A stretch of 64,000 nt of DNA from Pedobacter sp. KBW06 (GTDB lineage: Bacteria; Bacteroidota; Bacteroidia; Sphingobacteriales; Sphingobacteriaceae): the NCBI RefSeq assembly GCF_003852525.1, contig NZ_QAJL01000003.1, positions 940,972-1,004,971 of the forward strand. Direction: 5' to 3'. Within the stretch, counting starts at the first letter, position 1, and the number at the start of each line of letters is the position of its first letter. Below the pieces are notes generated by a model. The model was not told the DNA's origin, made no database searches, and was given only the letters and a program-made list of their open reading frames with translations. Of the stretch, positions 35,621 through 43,288 are shown in pieces. Position numbers and translations under genes: made by a program.

Positions 35621-36976
35621 TTATTTTGTATTCAACTCGCGTGCCAATTTCACTAAATCCAGTCCACCAAAATTTCCGGAGCTCATTAACAATAAGTTAG
35701 TACCAACAAAATTCAACCCTAATAAGTAATCTTTAAGCGCATCAGAATTATTAAAAAACTGCAATTCCTTACTTTGAAACGCCATTTGAACCTCAGATTT
35801 GCTAAAAGGTTTAATCTTTTTATGCTCAAAAGTTTTTTCATCAATATATACAATTGCATGGTCTGCTTCGTCCATTGTACCTGCATACTGTGCTAAAAAA
35901 TCTTTATTCAAACTGCTAAATGTATGTAACTCTATACACGCCACCAATTTCCTTTCAGTAAATTGAGTTTTCACCGCCTGAATGGTCGCTTTCAACTTTG
36001 AAGGCGAGTGTGCAAAATCTTTATAGACATTTGTCTTCTCTGTTTTACTCAGCAGTTCCAGCCTTTTCGCTGCTCCTGTAAAGGAAGAAATCGCCTGATT
36101 AAACTGCTCATCATTTACAGCCAAAGCATTACAAACCAACCTGGCGGCGTTGAGGTTCATTAAGTTATGATTTCCAAAGACATTTAAAACAGTGTGGTCG
36201 GGCAACAGGGAAGTTATACCGTCTTTCACCTCATGCTGAGGAATTTCGTAACCTATTTTTTCTATCGCGGCCTTTGATTTCAAGACCATTTTATTTAAAT
36301 CTTCGTCTGCAGCGCAATAAATTAATTTCCCGCCCGGCTGAATCGTATCGATAAACAAGTCAAACTGATGGGTATAATCTTCGAATGTAGGGAATACATT
36401 GATGTGGTCCCAGGCGATTCCGCTGATCACACCGATATTTGCCTTGTACAAATGAAATTTCGGCCTGCGGTCTATCGGAGAAGCCAGGTATTCATCCCCC
36501 TCAATAATGATCAGTGGTGCTGAATCGGTAACCTTCACCATGGTGTCAAAACCAGCCAGCTGTGCACCCACCAGGTAATCAAAATCCCGGTTATAATAAT
36601 TCAATACATGCAGGATCATGGAAGTGATCGTTGTCTTTCCATGACTCCCCCCGATAACCACCCTCAGCTTGTCTTTCGTCTGCTCGTAAATGTATTCCGG
36701 ATAAGAGTAGATCTTCAGTCCAAGTTCCTGGGCCTTCAATAGCTCCGGGTTATCCAGCAAAGCGTGCATCCCTAAAATCACCACATCCAAATCAGTGGTA
36801 ATTCTAGCGGCATCCCATCCCATTTTTTCGGGCAGGATGCCATGTCCGGCAAGCCTGCTTACAGAAGGTTCAAAAATAACGTCATCAGATCCCGTTACCT
36901 GATATCCTTTTTTATGTAATGCAATGGCAAGATTGTGCATGGCACTACCACCGATAGCTATAAAATGTACGCGCAT
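35621..36976 (-). CDS. mpl: UDP-N-acetylmuramate:tripeptide ligase (Mpl), murein recycling
   Basis: A 451-residue Mur ligase. It reattaches recovered L-Ala-D-Glu-meso-DAP peptide to UDP-MurNAc with ATP. The N-terminal Rossmann part has FIAIGGSAMHNLAIALHKKG, the P-loop GGSHGKTT (residues 109-116) and the Mg/ATP region IIIEGDEYLAS. The C-terminal domain has FAHSPSKLKATIQAV, conserved in Mpl, and ends LARELNTK. It differs from MurC by the AIGGSAMHNLA opening and is of Mpl length. It lies next to prmA and tpiA on the same strand, with 43 bases between. Confidence 0.87.
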   Translation of the reverse strand: MRVHFIAIGGSAMHNLAIALHKKGYQVTGSDDVIFEPSVSRLAGHGILPEKMGWDAARITTDLDVVILGMHALLDNPELLKAQELGLKIYSYPEYIYEQTKDKLRVVIGGSHGKTTITSMILHVLNYYNRDFDYLVGAQLAGFDTMVKVTDSAPLIIIEGDEYLASPIDRRPKFHLYKANIGVISGIAWDHINVFPTFEDYTHQFDLFIDTIQPGGKLIYCAADEDLNKMVLKSKAAIEKIGYEIPQHEVKDGITSLLPDHTVLNVFGNHNLMNLNAARLVCNALAVNDEQFNQAISSFTGAAKRLELLSKTEKTNVYKDFAHSPSKLKATIQAVKTQFTERKLVACIELHTFSSLNKDFLAQYAGTMDEADHAIVYIDEKTFEHKKIKPFSKSEVQMAFQSKELQFFNNSDALKDYLLGLNFVGTNLLLMSSGNFGGLDLVKLARELNTK

Positions 36977-37019
36977 ATGTCTATGATAATGATGAATAAA
37001 TTATACCGCCGGAGCGGTA

Positions 37020-37859
37020 TTAATCTTTTTTAAAGCGGGCAGCAACCCATTCTCCAATCTTTTTATGATCGATATACCTGATCTGGAATTTCTCACATTC
37101 TGCCTTGATCATATCCAGGTCCGGAGATTCATAGAATCCGCTGAAGAAAATACTCCCACCGGCAGTCAGCACTGAAGCGTATACCCCGATCTGATCAAGC
37201 AGGATGTTCCTGTTGATATTGGCAAGGATCACTTCAAAAGGCTGTGCAGGGATCGTTTCCTTTCCACCACAGGCAGCGGTAATGTTGCTGATCTGATTTA
37301 AGGCTGAATTTTCTAAAGTACTCTGGTAACACACCTCATCATTGTCTATCGCAACCAATGATGATGCGCCTTTTTTTGAAGCAAGGATGGCCAGAATCCC
37401 TGTTCCGCAACCCATGTCAAGAACGGTCTTTCCCGCAACGTCTGTCGACAGGATATACTGCATCATCATCGTAGTGGTCTGATGGTGCCCTGTTCCGAAA
37501 GCCATTTTAGGATCGATCACAATCTCATACTGATACTGAGGCTGTGCCTGGTGAAAAGTTGCCCTGACATAACATTGATCGTCGATGATCAGGGGTTCAA
37601 AATTCTTTTCCCATTCTTCGTTCCAGTTCTCCGCAGCAATTTCTGTGATGGTGTAATTCGATTCAAATTCCCCTTCATACCTGGCTAAAACATCGCCAAG
37701 GTCCTCCTTTTTATAACTATCGAAATCAATAAATGCCGCAAATCCATTTTCAGTATCTTCAAATGTATTGTAGCCAATTTCCGCCAGATCACTGATCAGC
37801 AAATCCTGCTGATATTCTGCTATCGCTGTAAAGCTGAATGTTACCTGTATGTACTGCAT
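37020..37859 (-). CDS. prmA: Ribosomal protein L11 methyltransferase
   Basis: A 279-residue SAM-dependent methyltransferase. The N-terminal substrate-recruitment domain spans about 1-60. The catalytic domain has DPKMAFGTGHHQTT, the SAM motif VLDMGCGTGILAI, and ILANINRNIL, which carries the family's N-I-N-x-N signature. It overlaps tpiA at TAATG, so the two are translationally coupled. It methylates bL11 in the cytoplasm. Confidence 0.95.
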   Translation of the reverse strand: MQYIQVTFSFTAIAEYQQDLLISDLAEIGYNTFEDTENGFAAFIDFDSYKKEDLGDVLARYEGEFESNYTITEIAAENWNEEWEKNFEPLIIDDQCYVRATFHQAQPQYQYEIVIDPKMAFGTGHHQTTTMMMQYILSTDVAGKTVLDMGCGTGILAILASKKGASSLVAIDNDEVCYQSTLENSALNQISNITAACGGKETIPAQPFEVILANINRNILLDQIGVYASVLTAGGSIFFSGFYESPDLDMIKAECEKFQIRYIDHKKIGEWVAARFKKD

Positions 37860-38623
37860 TAAGAATTGAAAGTTTTAACGATATCTACAAAATCTCTGGA
37901 TTTCAATGAGGCACCACCAATCAGGCCACCATCGATATCAGGCTGAGCGAACAATTCCGCTGCATTTTTAGGGTTGGCACTACCACCGTAAAGGATAGAA
38001 GTCGCATCTGCAATCTCCTGACCATATTTGGCAGCAATTTCCTTACGGATATAAGCATGAACTTCCTGAGCCTGATCTGAAGTTGCAGTTAAGCCCGTAC
38101 CGATGGCCCATACTGGTTCATAAGCGATCACCAGTTTAGCGAAATCTGCTGCATCCAATCCAAAAATACCATGCTCAAGCTGAGATTTAAGGACTTCAAA
38201 ATAACTTCCGTTATTTCTTTCGTCTAAAGTCTCTCCGATACAGAAAATCGGTGTCAGGTTATTTTTCAAAGCGATCACTGTTTTTTGTGCCAGCAACTCA
38301 TCGCTTTCTGCGAAATACTGACGTCTTTCAGAGTGACCAACGATCACATATTCTGCGCCTACAGATTTGATCATCTTTGCAGAGATCTCTCCTGTAAAAG
38401 CACCGCTTTCATTCTGATGGCAGTTCTGAGCACCAATCTTAACCGTTTCGCCACCTAGTTTTGCCAGACTGTTTAAATGTAGGTAAGGTGAGCAGATGAT
38501 GGCGATTTGATCCCCTTTTTTCTCATCTCTTACCATATTTACAATCTCTGAAAACAAGGATACGCCTTCGGCATAATCCAGGTTCATTTTCCAATTTCCG
38601 GCAACAATTTTTTTTCTGGTCAT
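37859..38623 (-). CDS. tpiA: Triosephosphate isomerase
   Basis: A 254-residue TIM-barrel enzyme of glycolysis interconverting DHAP and GAP. Active-site residues are Asn10 and Lys12 (AGNWKMN), His97 (VGHSERRQYF) and Glu169 (AYEPVWAIGTG), with the phosphate-binding LYGGSANPKNA near the C-terminus. Length is normal. Its TAA overlaps the ATG of prmA. Upstream are 59 bases, then the GlmU-like gene; they may be read together. Confidence 0.97.
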   Translation of the reverse strand: MTRKKIVAGNWKMNLDYAEGVSLFSEIVNMVRDEKKGDQIAIICSPYLHLNSLAKLGGETVKIGAQNCHQNESGAFTGEISAKMIKSVGAEYVIVGHSERRQYFAESDELLAQKTVIALKNNLTPIFCIGETLDERNNGSYFEVLKSQLEHGIFGLDAADFAKLVIAYEPVWAIGTGLTATSDQAQEVHAYIRKEIAAKYGQEIADATSILYGGSANPKNAAELFAQPDIDGGLIGGASLKSRDFVDIVKTFNS

Positions 38624-38682
38624 ATGTTTATTGTTTTAGCAGGGATGAAGGGATCAAATATCCCCGGCTCCTGCTGGTTTTT

Positions 38683-39861
38683 CTAATTATTATCAGAAGT
38701 TCTGTAAGCTTGAGTCTGCTCAAAAACTTCTCTTAAAATATTTTTCTCTACTTCGTCAAACGCAGTTTTTCTACGTTCAAACACTTTTTCTGTGGTCTCG
38801 AACATTTTATCCAGCTGATAGGTTTCAAAGCCATGGGCTCCGCCCCAGGCAAAGTCAGGGATAAAATTCCTCGGGAACCCGGAACCAAAGACATTGGCAC
38901 CTACGCCTACTACAGTTCCGGTATTAAACATCGTATTGATCCCGCATTTCACATGATCAGCCATGATCATCCCGCAAAACTGTAATCCTGTTTTACGAAA
39001 GCTTTCTCCGGCATAGTCCCAAAGTTTCACTTCAGCATAATTGTTCTTCAGGTTAGAGTTATTCGTATCGGCACCGATGTTACACCATTGGCCCAGTACG
39101 GAATTCCCCAGATAACCTTCGTGGCCCTTTCCGGAGTAACCCCAGATCACTGCATTGTTGATCTCTCCGCCTACCCTGCTGAACGGTCCGATGGTGGTTT
39201 GTCCGTAGATTTTGGCCCCCATCTTTACCTGCGAATCATGACAAAGGGCAAAAGATCCCCTGATGTGTGTCCCTTCCCAAACCTGACTGTTCTTACCGAT
39301 ATATATAGGTCCGCTCAGGCTGTTAAATGTGGAACACTCCGCACCTCCGCCTTCTTCAACAAAAATATCATCTCCCAGCAAGGTATTGGTTTGGCTTAAA
39401 GCCTGGGATGTTCTGCCTTTGGTCAGCAAGGTAAAGTCTTTCTTAAGCTCTCCGTCGTTATTTTTAAAAATATCTTCAGGATAGTATATTCTGGTTAGTT
39501 CCTCTTCATAAAGCACGGGTGTTAAATCCCGGGCCTGATCCAATTGCATTCCTGCTGCCCCGCGATAAGCAATTACCAGGTCCTGTTTTTTCAGCACCTC
39601 TCCCATACGAAGCTTATCAATTGCTTCCAGTAAACCGGCATCAGGACATACTGCACCATTAATGGCTAAATCAGCTCCGCTTTGAGCAGGATATTTAAGG
39701 GCAAGATAAGGAAGGGCATAAAAGCCGGCGGTAGCCCCCAGGTGTTTTTCCCATTTTTGAGCGATGGTTAAAATTCCAACGCGAAGGTCGGCCACTGGTC
39801 TTGTGAAAGATAACGGGCGAAGGGATAGCCAGGCATTATCATCAAATAAATTGATTGTCAT
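38683..39861 (-). CDS. GlmU-family nucleotidyltransferase with left-handed beta-helix
   Basis: A 392-residue protein resembling the alternative bacterial GlmU-like family. The N-terminal half starts INLFDDNAWLSLRPLSFTRPVADLRVG, a divergent nucleotidyltransferase opening lacking the standard GlmU signature. The C-terminal half has hexapeptide-repeat segments (GPIYIGKNSQVWEGTHIRGS, VKMGAKIYGQTTIGPFSRVG, CGINTMFNTGTVVGVGANVF), typical of acyltransferases. The expected product is a UDP-sugar precursor of cell wall or polysaccharide, which rests on family resemblance. A terminator lies after rpmE just upstream, so this gene probably has its own promoter. Confidence 0.8.
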   Translation of the reverse strand: MTINLFDDNAWLSLRPLSFTRPVADLRVGILTIAQKWEKHLGATAGFYALPYLALKYPAQSGADLAINGAVCPDAGLLEAIDKLRMGEVLKKQDLVIAYRGAAGMQLDQARDLTPVLYEEELTRIYYPEDIFKNNDGELKKDFTLLTKGRTSQALSQTNTLLGDDIFVEEGGGAECSTFNSLSGPIYIGKNSQVWEGTHIRGSFALCHDSQVKMGAKIYGQTTIGPFSRVGGEINNAVIWGYSGKGHEGYLGNSVLGQWCNIGADTNNSNLKNNYAEVKLWDYAGESFRKTGLQFCGMIMADHVKCGINTMFNTGTVVGVGANVFGSGFPRNFIPDFAWGGAHGFETYQLDKMFETTEKVFERRKTAFDEVEKNILREVFEQTQAYRTSDNN

Positions 39862-39879
39862 AAGCTACAAAAATAAAAA

Positions 39880-39907
39880 AAGTCCCGAAGCAACAGCATC
39901 GGGACTT
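39880..39907 (-). terminator. Terminator after rpmE
   Basis: AAGTCCCGA (39880-39888) and TCGGGACTT (39899-39907) with a ten-base loop. On the minus strand the stem is followed by TTTTTTATTTTT. It starts 26 bases after the rpmE stop and overlaps the leader of the GlmU-like gene. Confidence 0.8.
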
Positions 39908-39932
39908 AAAATAATTACCTTTTTTGGTGGAA

Positions 39933-40181
39933 TTACTTCTTAGCGTAACGAGTTTTAAATTTATCGATACGACCAGCAGTATCTACCAACTTCATTTTAC
40001 CAGTATAGAAAGGGTGTGAAGTGTGTGAAATCTCTAATTTGTAAAGAGGATATTCGTTACCATCTTCCCACTGAATTGATTCTTTAGTATCTACACAAGA
40101 TTTAGTTAAAAAAGAATATTCATTTGACATATCTTTAAATACTACAAATCTATAGTTTGATGGATGCAGATCTTTTTTCAT
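39933..40181 (-). CDS. rpmE: 50S ribosomal protein bL31, type B
   Basis: An 82-residue protein with YRFVVFKDMSNEYSFLTKSC, ISHTSHPFYTGKMKLVDTAGRIDKF, the bL31 signature. It has a single Cys and no CxxC pairs, so it is the zinc-free B form, which elsewhere replaces zinc-bound L31 when zinc is scarce. It is followed by a clean terminator. Confidence 0.96.
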   Translation of the reverse strand: MKKDLHPSNYRFVVFKDMSNEYSFLTKSCVDTKESIQWEDGNEYPLYKLEISHTSHPFYTGKMKLVDTAGRIDKFKTRYAKK

Positions 40182-40232
40182 AATGTTTATATATTATTAT
40201 ATTTCCTTATTTCTCGCTTATTTTTAAGGTTG

Positions 40233-40263
40233 CAAATATCCTAAAATTATTTTTCAATAGCAA
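40233..40263 (-). promoter_or_regulatory. Likely rpmE promoter
   Basis: On the minus strand GATATTTG (40240-40233), one base off TAnnTTTG, is preceded by TTG (40263-40261) with 20 bases between. It lies about 52 bases upstream of the ATG. Confidence 0.5.
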
Positions 40264-40278
40264 GTAAGTGTGGAAAAA

Positions 40279-40566
40279 TTATCTACTATACTTTTTCCGG
40301 GTCTCGATTTTCTCTTTTTGCCGCGTTAAATAGGCATCAGCGATGACTTCAGCCGAAGGCAGCTCCGAATTACTGACCAATAGCTTTTTCAATTTATCTT
40401 CGTTTACATCTGTACGGTACAGTATATTCATCATTTTGGAAATGTCATTGTCCAGCAGGTAAGCAAATGCCTGGACCAGTCTTTCCCTTAACAGGGCCTC
40501 TGATAAGAGATCTTCAATTTCAAAATCCCGGCTGATGATGCTCGTTAATGATTTCAGGTCCTCCAC
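40279..40566 (-). CDS. Small conserved-type hypothetical protein coupled to mce
   Basis: A 95-residue all-helical protein from GTG 40566 (VEDLKSLTSIISRDFEIEDLL). That GTG overlaps the mce stop as TAGTG, which decides the start; a longer frame inside mce is unlikely. Charged helices with EALLRERLVQAFAYLLDND and a basic C-terminus (RQKEKIETRKKYSR) are visible, with no signal peptide. I do not recognise a family. Coupling to methylmalonyl-CoA epimerase suggests co-expression, not proven function. Confidence 0.65.
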   Translation of the reverse strand: MEDLKSLTSIISRDFEIEDLLSEALLRERLVQAFAYLLDNDISKMMNILYRTDVNEDKLKKLLVSNSELPSAEVIADAYLTRQKEKIETRKKYSR

Positions 40567-40973
40567 TATTTCGCTTTTATTTCCTGACACAACTCCACCA
40601 GTACTCCGTTTGTTCCTTTTGGATGAAGGAAACAAACCAGTTTATTGTCTGCTCCTTTTTTAGGCTGCTCATTCAATAAGACAAAACCTGCTCCCCTGAG
40701 GCGTTCCATTTCCGCCAGGATATCTTCCACATCGAAAGCAATGTGGTGAATCCCCTCTCCTTTTTTTTCCAGGAACTTTGCAATCGGGCTGTCCGGATTT
40801 GTGGCAGACAACAATTCAATCTTGTTTTCCCCGGTTTTAAAAAAGGCGGTATTCACCCCTTCGGAAGCCACCTCCTCTTTTTTATAGCAAGCGGTATTCA
40901 ATAGCTTTTCGTAAAGTTCGCAGGATAAATCCAGGTCCTTAACAGCGATACCTATATGCTCAATTTTCCTCAT
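40566..40973 (-). CDS. mce: Methylmalonyl-CoA epimerase
   Basis: A 135-residue VOC-superfamily enzyme that interconverts (R)- and (S)-methylmalonyl-CoA in propionate metabolism. Metal-ligand positions fit: His6 (KIEHIGIAV), Glu53 (NKIELL), His77 (GIHHIAFDV) and Glu127 (VLVELC). Length is right. It is followed without a gap by a coupled small gene and is divergent from iscS. The mutase genes are not in the window. Confidence 0.92.
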   Translation of the reverse strand: MRKIEHIGIAVKDLDLSCELYEKLLNTACYKKEEVASEGVNTAFFKTGENKIELLSATNPDSPIAKFLEKKGEGIHHIAFDVEDILAEMERLRGAGFVLLNEQPKKGADNKLVCFLHPKGTNGVLVELCQEIKAK

Positions 40974-41044
40974 ATTCTGATTAAACGGTTAGAAAAATGT
41001 AAAAATGCGTGTTTTAACTATAAGGTCATAGCTATTATTTATAA

Positions 41045-41072
41045 TTGTTGGCATTCTTTTTTTGTACCTTTG
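41045..41072 (+). promoter_or_regulatory. Likely iscS promoter
   Basis: TACCTTTG (41065-41072) matches TAnnTTTG, with TTGTTG at 41045-41050 in the -33 region. It lies 26 bases before the ATG at 41099. Confidence 0.65.
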
Positions 41073-41098
41073 TGTATTAATAAGAATAAATATATACG

Positions 41099-42310
41099 AT
41101 GGAACTTCCTATTTACTTAGATAACAATGCGACTACTCCTCTTGATCCAAGGGTTTTAGAAGCGATGCTACCATATTTCACCAGCAAATTTGGTAATGCT
41201 GCCAGCCGGAACCATGCTTTTGGATGGGTTGCTGAAGAAGGTGTTGATTATGCACGTGAACAAGCGGCAAAACTAATTGGCTGTACTGAAAAAGAAATCA
41301 TCTTTACTTCAGGTGCAACAGAAGCAGACAATTTAGGTATCAAAGGGGTTTTTGAAATGTACTCAGATAAAGGTAACCATATCATTACCGCTACTACTGA
41401 GCATAAAGCTGTTTTAGATACTTGTAAACACCTGGAGAAATTAGGTGCTAAAGTAACTTACCTGAAAGTGAAAGAAGACGGATTGATCGATCTTCAGGAA
41501 CTGGAAGCAGCAATGACAGAACAAACGATCCTTGTAACCATCATGTATGGTAACAACGAGATCGGTGTGGTTCAGCCGGTTAAAGAAATCTCTGCAATTG
41601 CACATAAATTCGGTGCCTTATTCATGACTGATGCGACACAGGCTGTAGGAAAAATTCCTGTAGATGTAAATGCAGACGGGATTGACCTAATGGCTTTCTC
41701 TGCACACAAAATGTACGGTCCTAAAGGTGTTGGTGTACTTTATGTACGTCGTAAAAACCCAAGGGTTAAAGTTACTGCACAGATTGATGGTGGTGGTCAT
41801 GAGCGTGGCATGCGTTCGGGAACATTAAATGTACCGGGAATTGTTGGTTTGGGTAAAGCATGTGAGCTTTGTCGTCTTGAAATGGATGAAGAAGCAAAAC
41901 GTTTATCTAAATTAAGAGATAAACTGGAAGCATCTTTAAGCCAGATGGAAGAAAGTTATGTAAATGGTAATGTAGAACACCGTTTACCACATGTAGCAAA
42001 TATCTCCTTTAAATATGTAGAAGGTGAAGGCCTGATGATGGCAATGAAAGACCTTGCAGTATCTTCGGGTTCAGCTTGTACTTCTGCTTCACTTGAGCCT
42101 TCATATGTGTTAAAAAGCTTAGGTCTTTCGGATGATTTGGCACACTCTTCTATCCGTTTCGGATTGGGTCGTTTTACGACTGAAGAAGAGATTGATTATG
42201 CGATTGAAAACACTAAAAAAGCAGTAAACCACCTGAGAGACCTTTCTCCGCTGTGGGAAATGTTTAAAGATGGAATTGACTTAAGCAAAATTGAATGGGC
42301 GGAGCACTAA
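41099..42310 (+). CDS. iscS: Cysteine desulfurase IscS
   Basis: A 403-residue PLP enzyme that takes sulfur from cysteine for Fe-S clusters and tRNA thiolation. It opens IYLDNNATTPLDPRVLEAM; the PLP lysine is Lys204 (SAHKMYGPKG) and the persulfide Cys is Cys327 (SSGSACTSASLEPS), matching the E. coli positions closely. It leads the iscS-iscU-iscA operon. No IscR gene is adjacent, so control is different from E. coli. Confidence 0.97.
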   Translation: MELPIYLDNNATTPLDPRVLEAMLPYFTSKFGNAASRNHAFGWVAEEGVDYAREQAAKLIGCTEKEIIFTSGATEADNLGIKGVFEMYSDKGNHIITATTEHKAVLDTCKHLEKLGAKVTYLKVKEDGLIDLQELEAAMTEQTILVTIMYGNNEIGVVQPVKEISAIAHKFGALFMTDATQAVGKIPVDVNADGIDLMAFSAHKMYGPKGVGVLYVRRKNPRVKVTAQIDGGGHERGMRSGTLNVPGIVGLGKACELCRLEMDEEAKRLSKLRDKLEASLSQMEESYVNGNVEHRLPHVANISFKYVEGEGLMMAMKDLAVSSGSACTSASLEPSYVLKSLGLSDDLAHSSIRFGLGRFTTEEEIDYAIENTKKAVNHLRDLSPLWEMFKDGIDLSKIEWAEH

Positions 42311-42345
42311 GCTTTCCCCTTAAATAAACAACATTAAAATCAATC

Positions 42346-42367
42346 CCTCTAACCGGGGATTTAGAGG
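42346..42367 (+). promoter_or_regulatory. Stem-loop in the iscS-iscU gap
   Basis: CCTCTAA (42346-42352), loop CCGGGGAT, TTAGAGG (42361-42367), ending ten bases before the iscU ATG. There is no T-run, so it is not a standard terminator. It may set iscU translation or mRNA processing. Confidence 0.4.
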
Positions 42368-42377
42368 AAAAAACAAA

Positions 42378-42791
42378 ATGGCATACTCAGAGAAAGTAAT
42401 GGAACACTATACCAACCCAAGAAACGTTGGTACTTTAAATAAAGATAGCAAATCTGTTGGAACAGGATTAGTTGGTGCACCTGAGTGCGGTGACGTAATG
42501 CGCCTGCAGATTGAAGTAGATGAAAACAATGTAATTACAGATGCAAAATTCAAAACCTTTGGTTGCGGATCTGCAATTGCTTCTTCTTCTTTAGCTACAG
42601 AATGGTTAAAAGGAAAAACGGTTGATGAAGCATTGACTATTGACAACATGGATATCGTGGAAGAACTGGCTTTACCTCCGGTAAAAATCCATTGTTCTGT
42701 ATTGGCAGAAGATGCGATCAAGTCAGCAATCAACGATTACCGTGTTAAAAACGGTATGGAGCCGATTGCAATGCCTAAATCTCATCACTAA
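42378..42791 (+). CDS. iscU: Fe-S cluster scaffold protein IscU
   Basis: A 137-residue scaffold. Cluster ligands Cys37, Cys63 and Cys106 (GAPECGDVM, FGCGSAIASSS, IHCSVLAEDA) and Asp39 are all in place, at the same residue numbers as E. coli IscU. The N-terminus MAYSEKVMEHYTNPRNVG is typical. It receives sulfur from IscS and passes the cluster on; second gene of the isc operon. Confidence 0.97.
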   Translation: MAYSEKVMEHYTNPRNVGTLNKDSKSVGTGLVGAPECGDVMRLQIEVDENNVITDAKFKTFGCGSAIASSSLATEWLKGKTVDEALTIDNMDIVEELALPPVKIHCSVLAEDAIKSAINDYRVKNGMEPIAMPKSHH

Positions 42792-42859
42792 TTTCTATTC
42801 TGATTTTAGTTTTGGTATACCATTTGAACGATCATTCCTGAAATTAAATTTATAAAAAG

Positions 42860-43186
42860 ATGATTACGATAACCGATAAAGCGAAAAGCAAAATTGATCA
42901 CCTGATGCAGGATTCGCATCTGGATGAAAAATATTTTTTGCGTGTCTCAGTTAAAGGTGGAGGCTGCTCTGGTTTATCATACAATTTAGATTTTGATAAC
43001 GAAGAGAAAGCCGGAGACCAGTTTTTTGAAGACAGAGGGATCAGGATTGCATTAGACATGAAATCCTTCCTATATCTTGCAGGTACTGAACTTGACTTTA
43101 CAGATGGTTTAAACGGAAAGGGATTTAACTTCAATAATCCCAATGCAAGCCGCTCTTGCGGTTGCGGCGAAAGCTTCTCTGTTTAA
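42860..43186 (+). CDS. iscA: Iron-sulfur assembly protein IscA
   Basis: A 108-residue A-type carrier. The three conserved cysteines are Cys36 (KGGGCSGLSY) and Cys100, Cys102 (SRSCGCGESF). Last gene of the operon, 68 bases after iscU; a terminator follows at 43211-43232. Confidence 0.95.
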   Translation: MITITDKAKSKIDHLMQDSHLDEKYFLRVSVKGGGCSGLSYNLDFDNEEKAGDQFFEDRGIRIALDMKSFLYLAGTELDFTDGLNGKGFNFNNPNASRSCGCGESFSV

Positions 43187-43210
43187 AAGATAAACCTTAT
43201 TTATTTTAAA

Positions 43211-43232
43211 GGGCACAATAGTGCCCTTTTTT
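43211..43232 (+). terminator. Terminator of the isc operon
   Basis: GGGCAC (43211-43216), loop AATA, GTGCCC (43221-43226), then six T residues, 24 bases after the iscA stop. Confidence 0.85.
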
Positions 43233-43288
43233 CATTTCCAAAGAAAAAAGTTTATCATTGTCCCTCCAATCAAACAAAATAAATCAAC

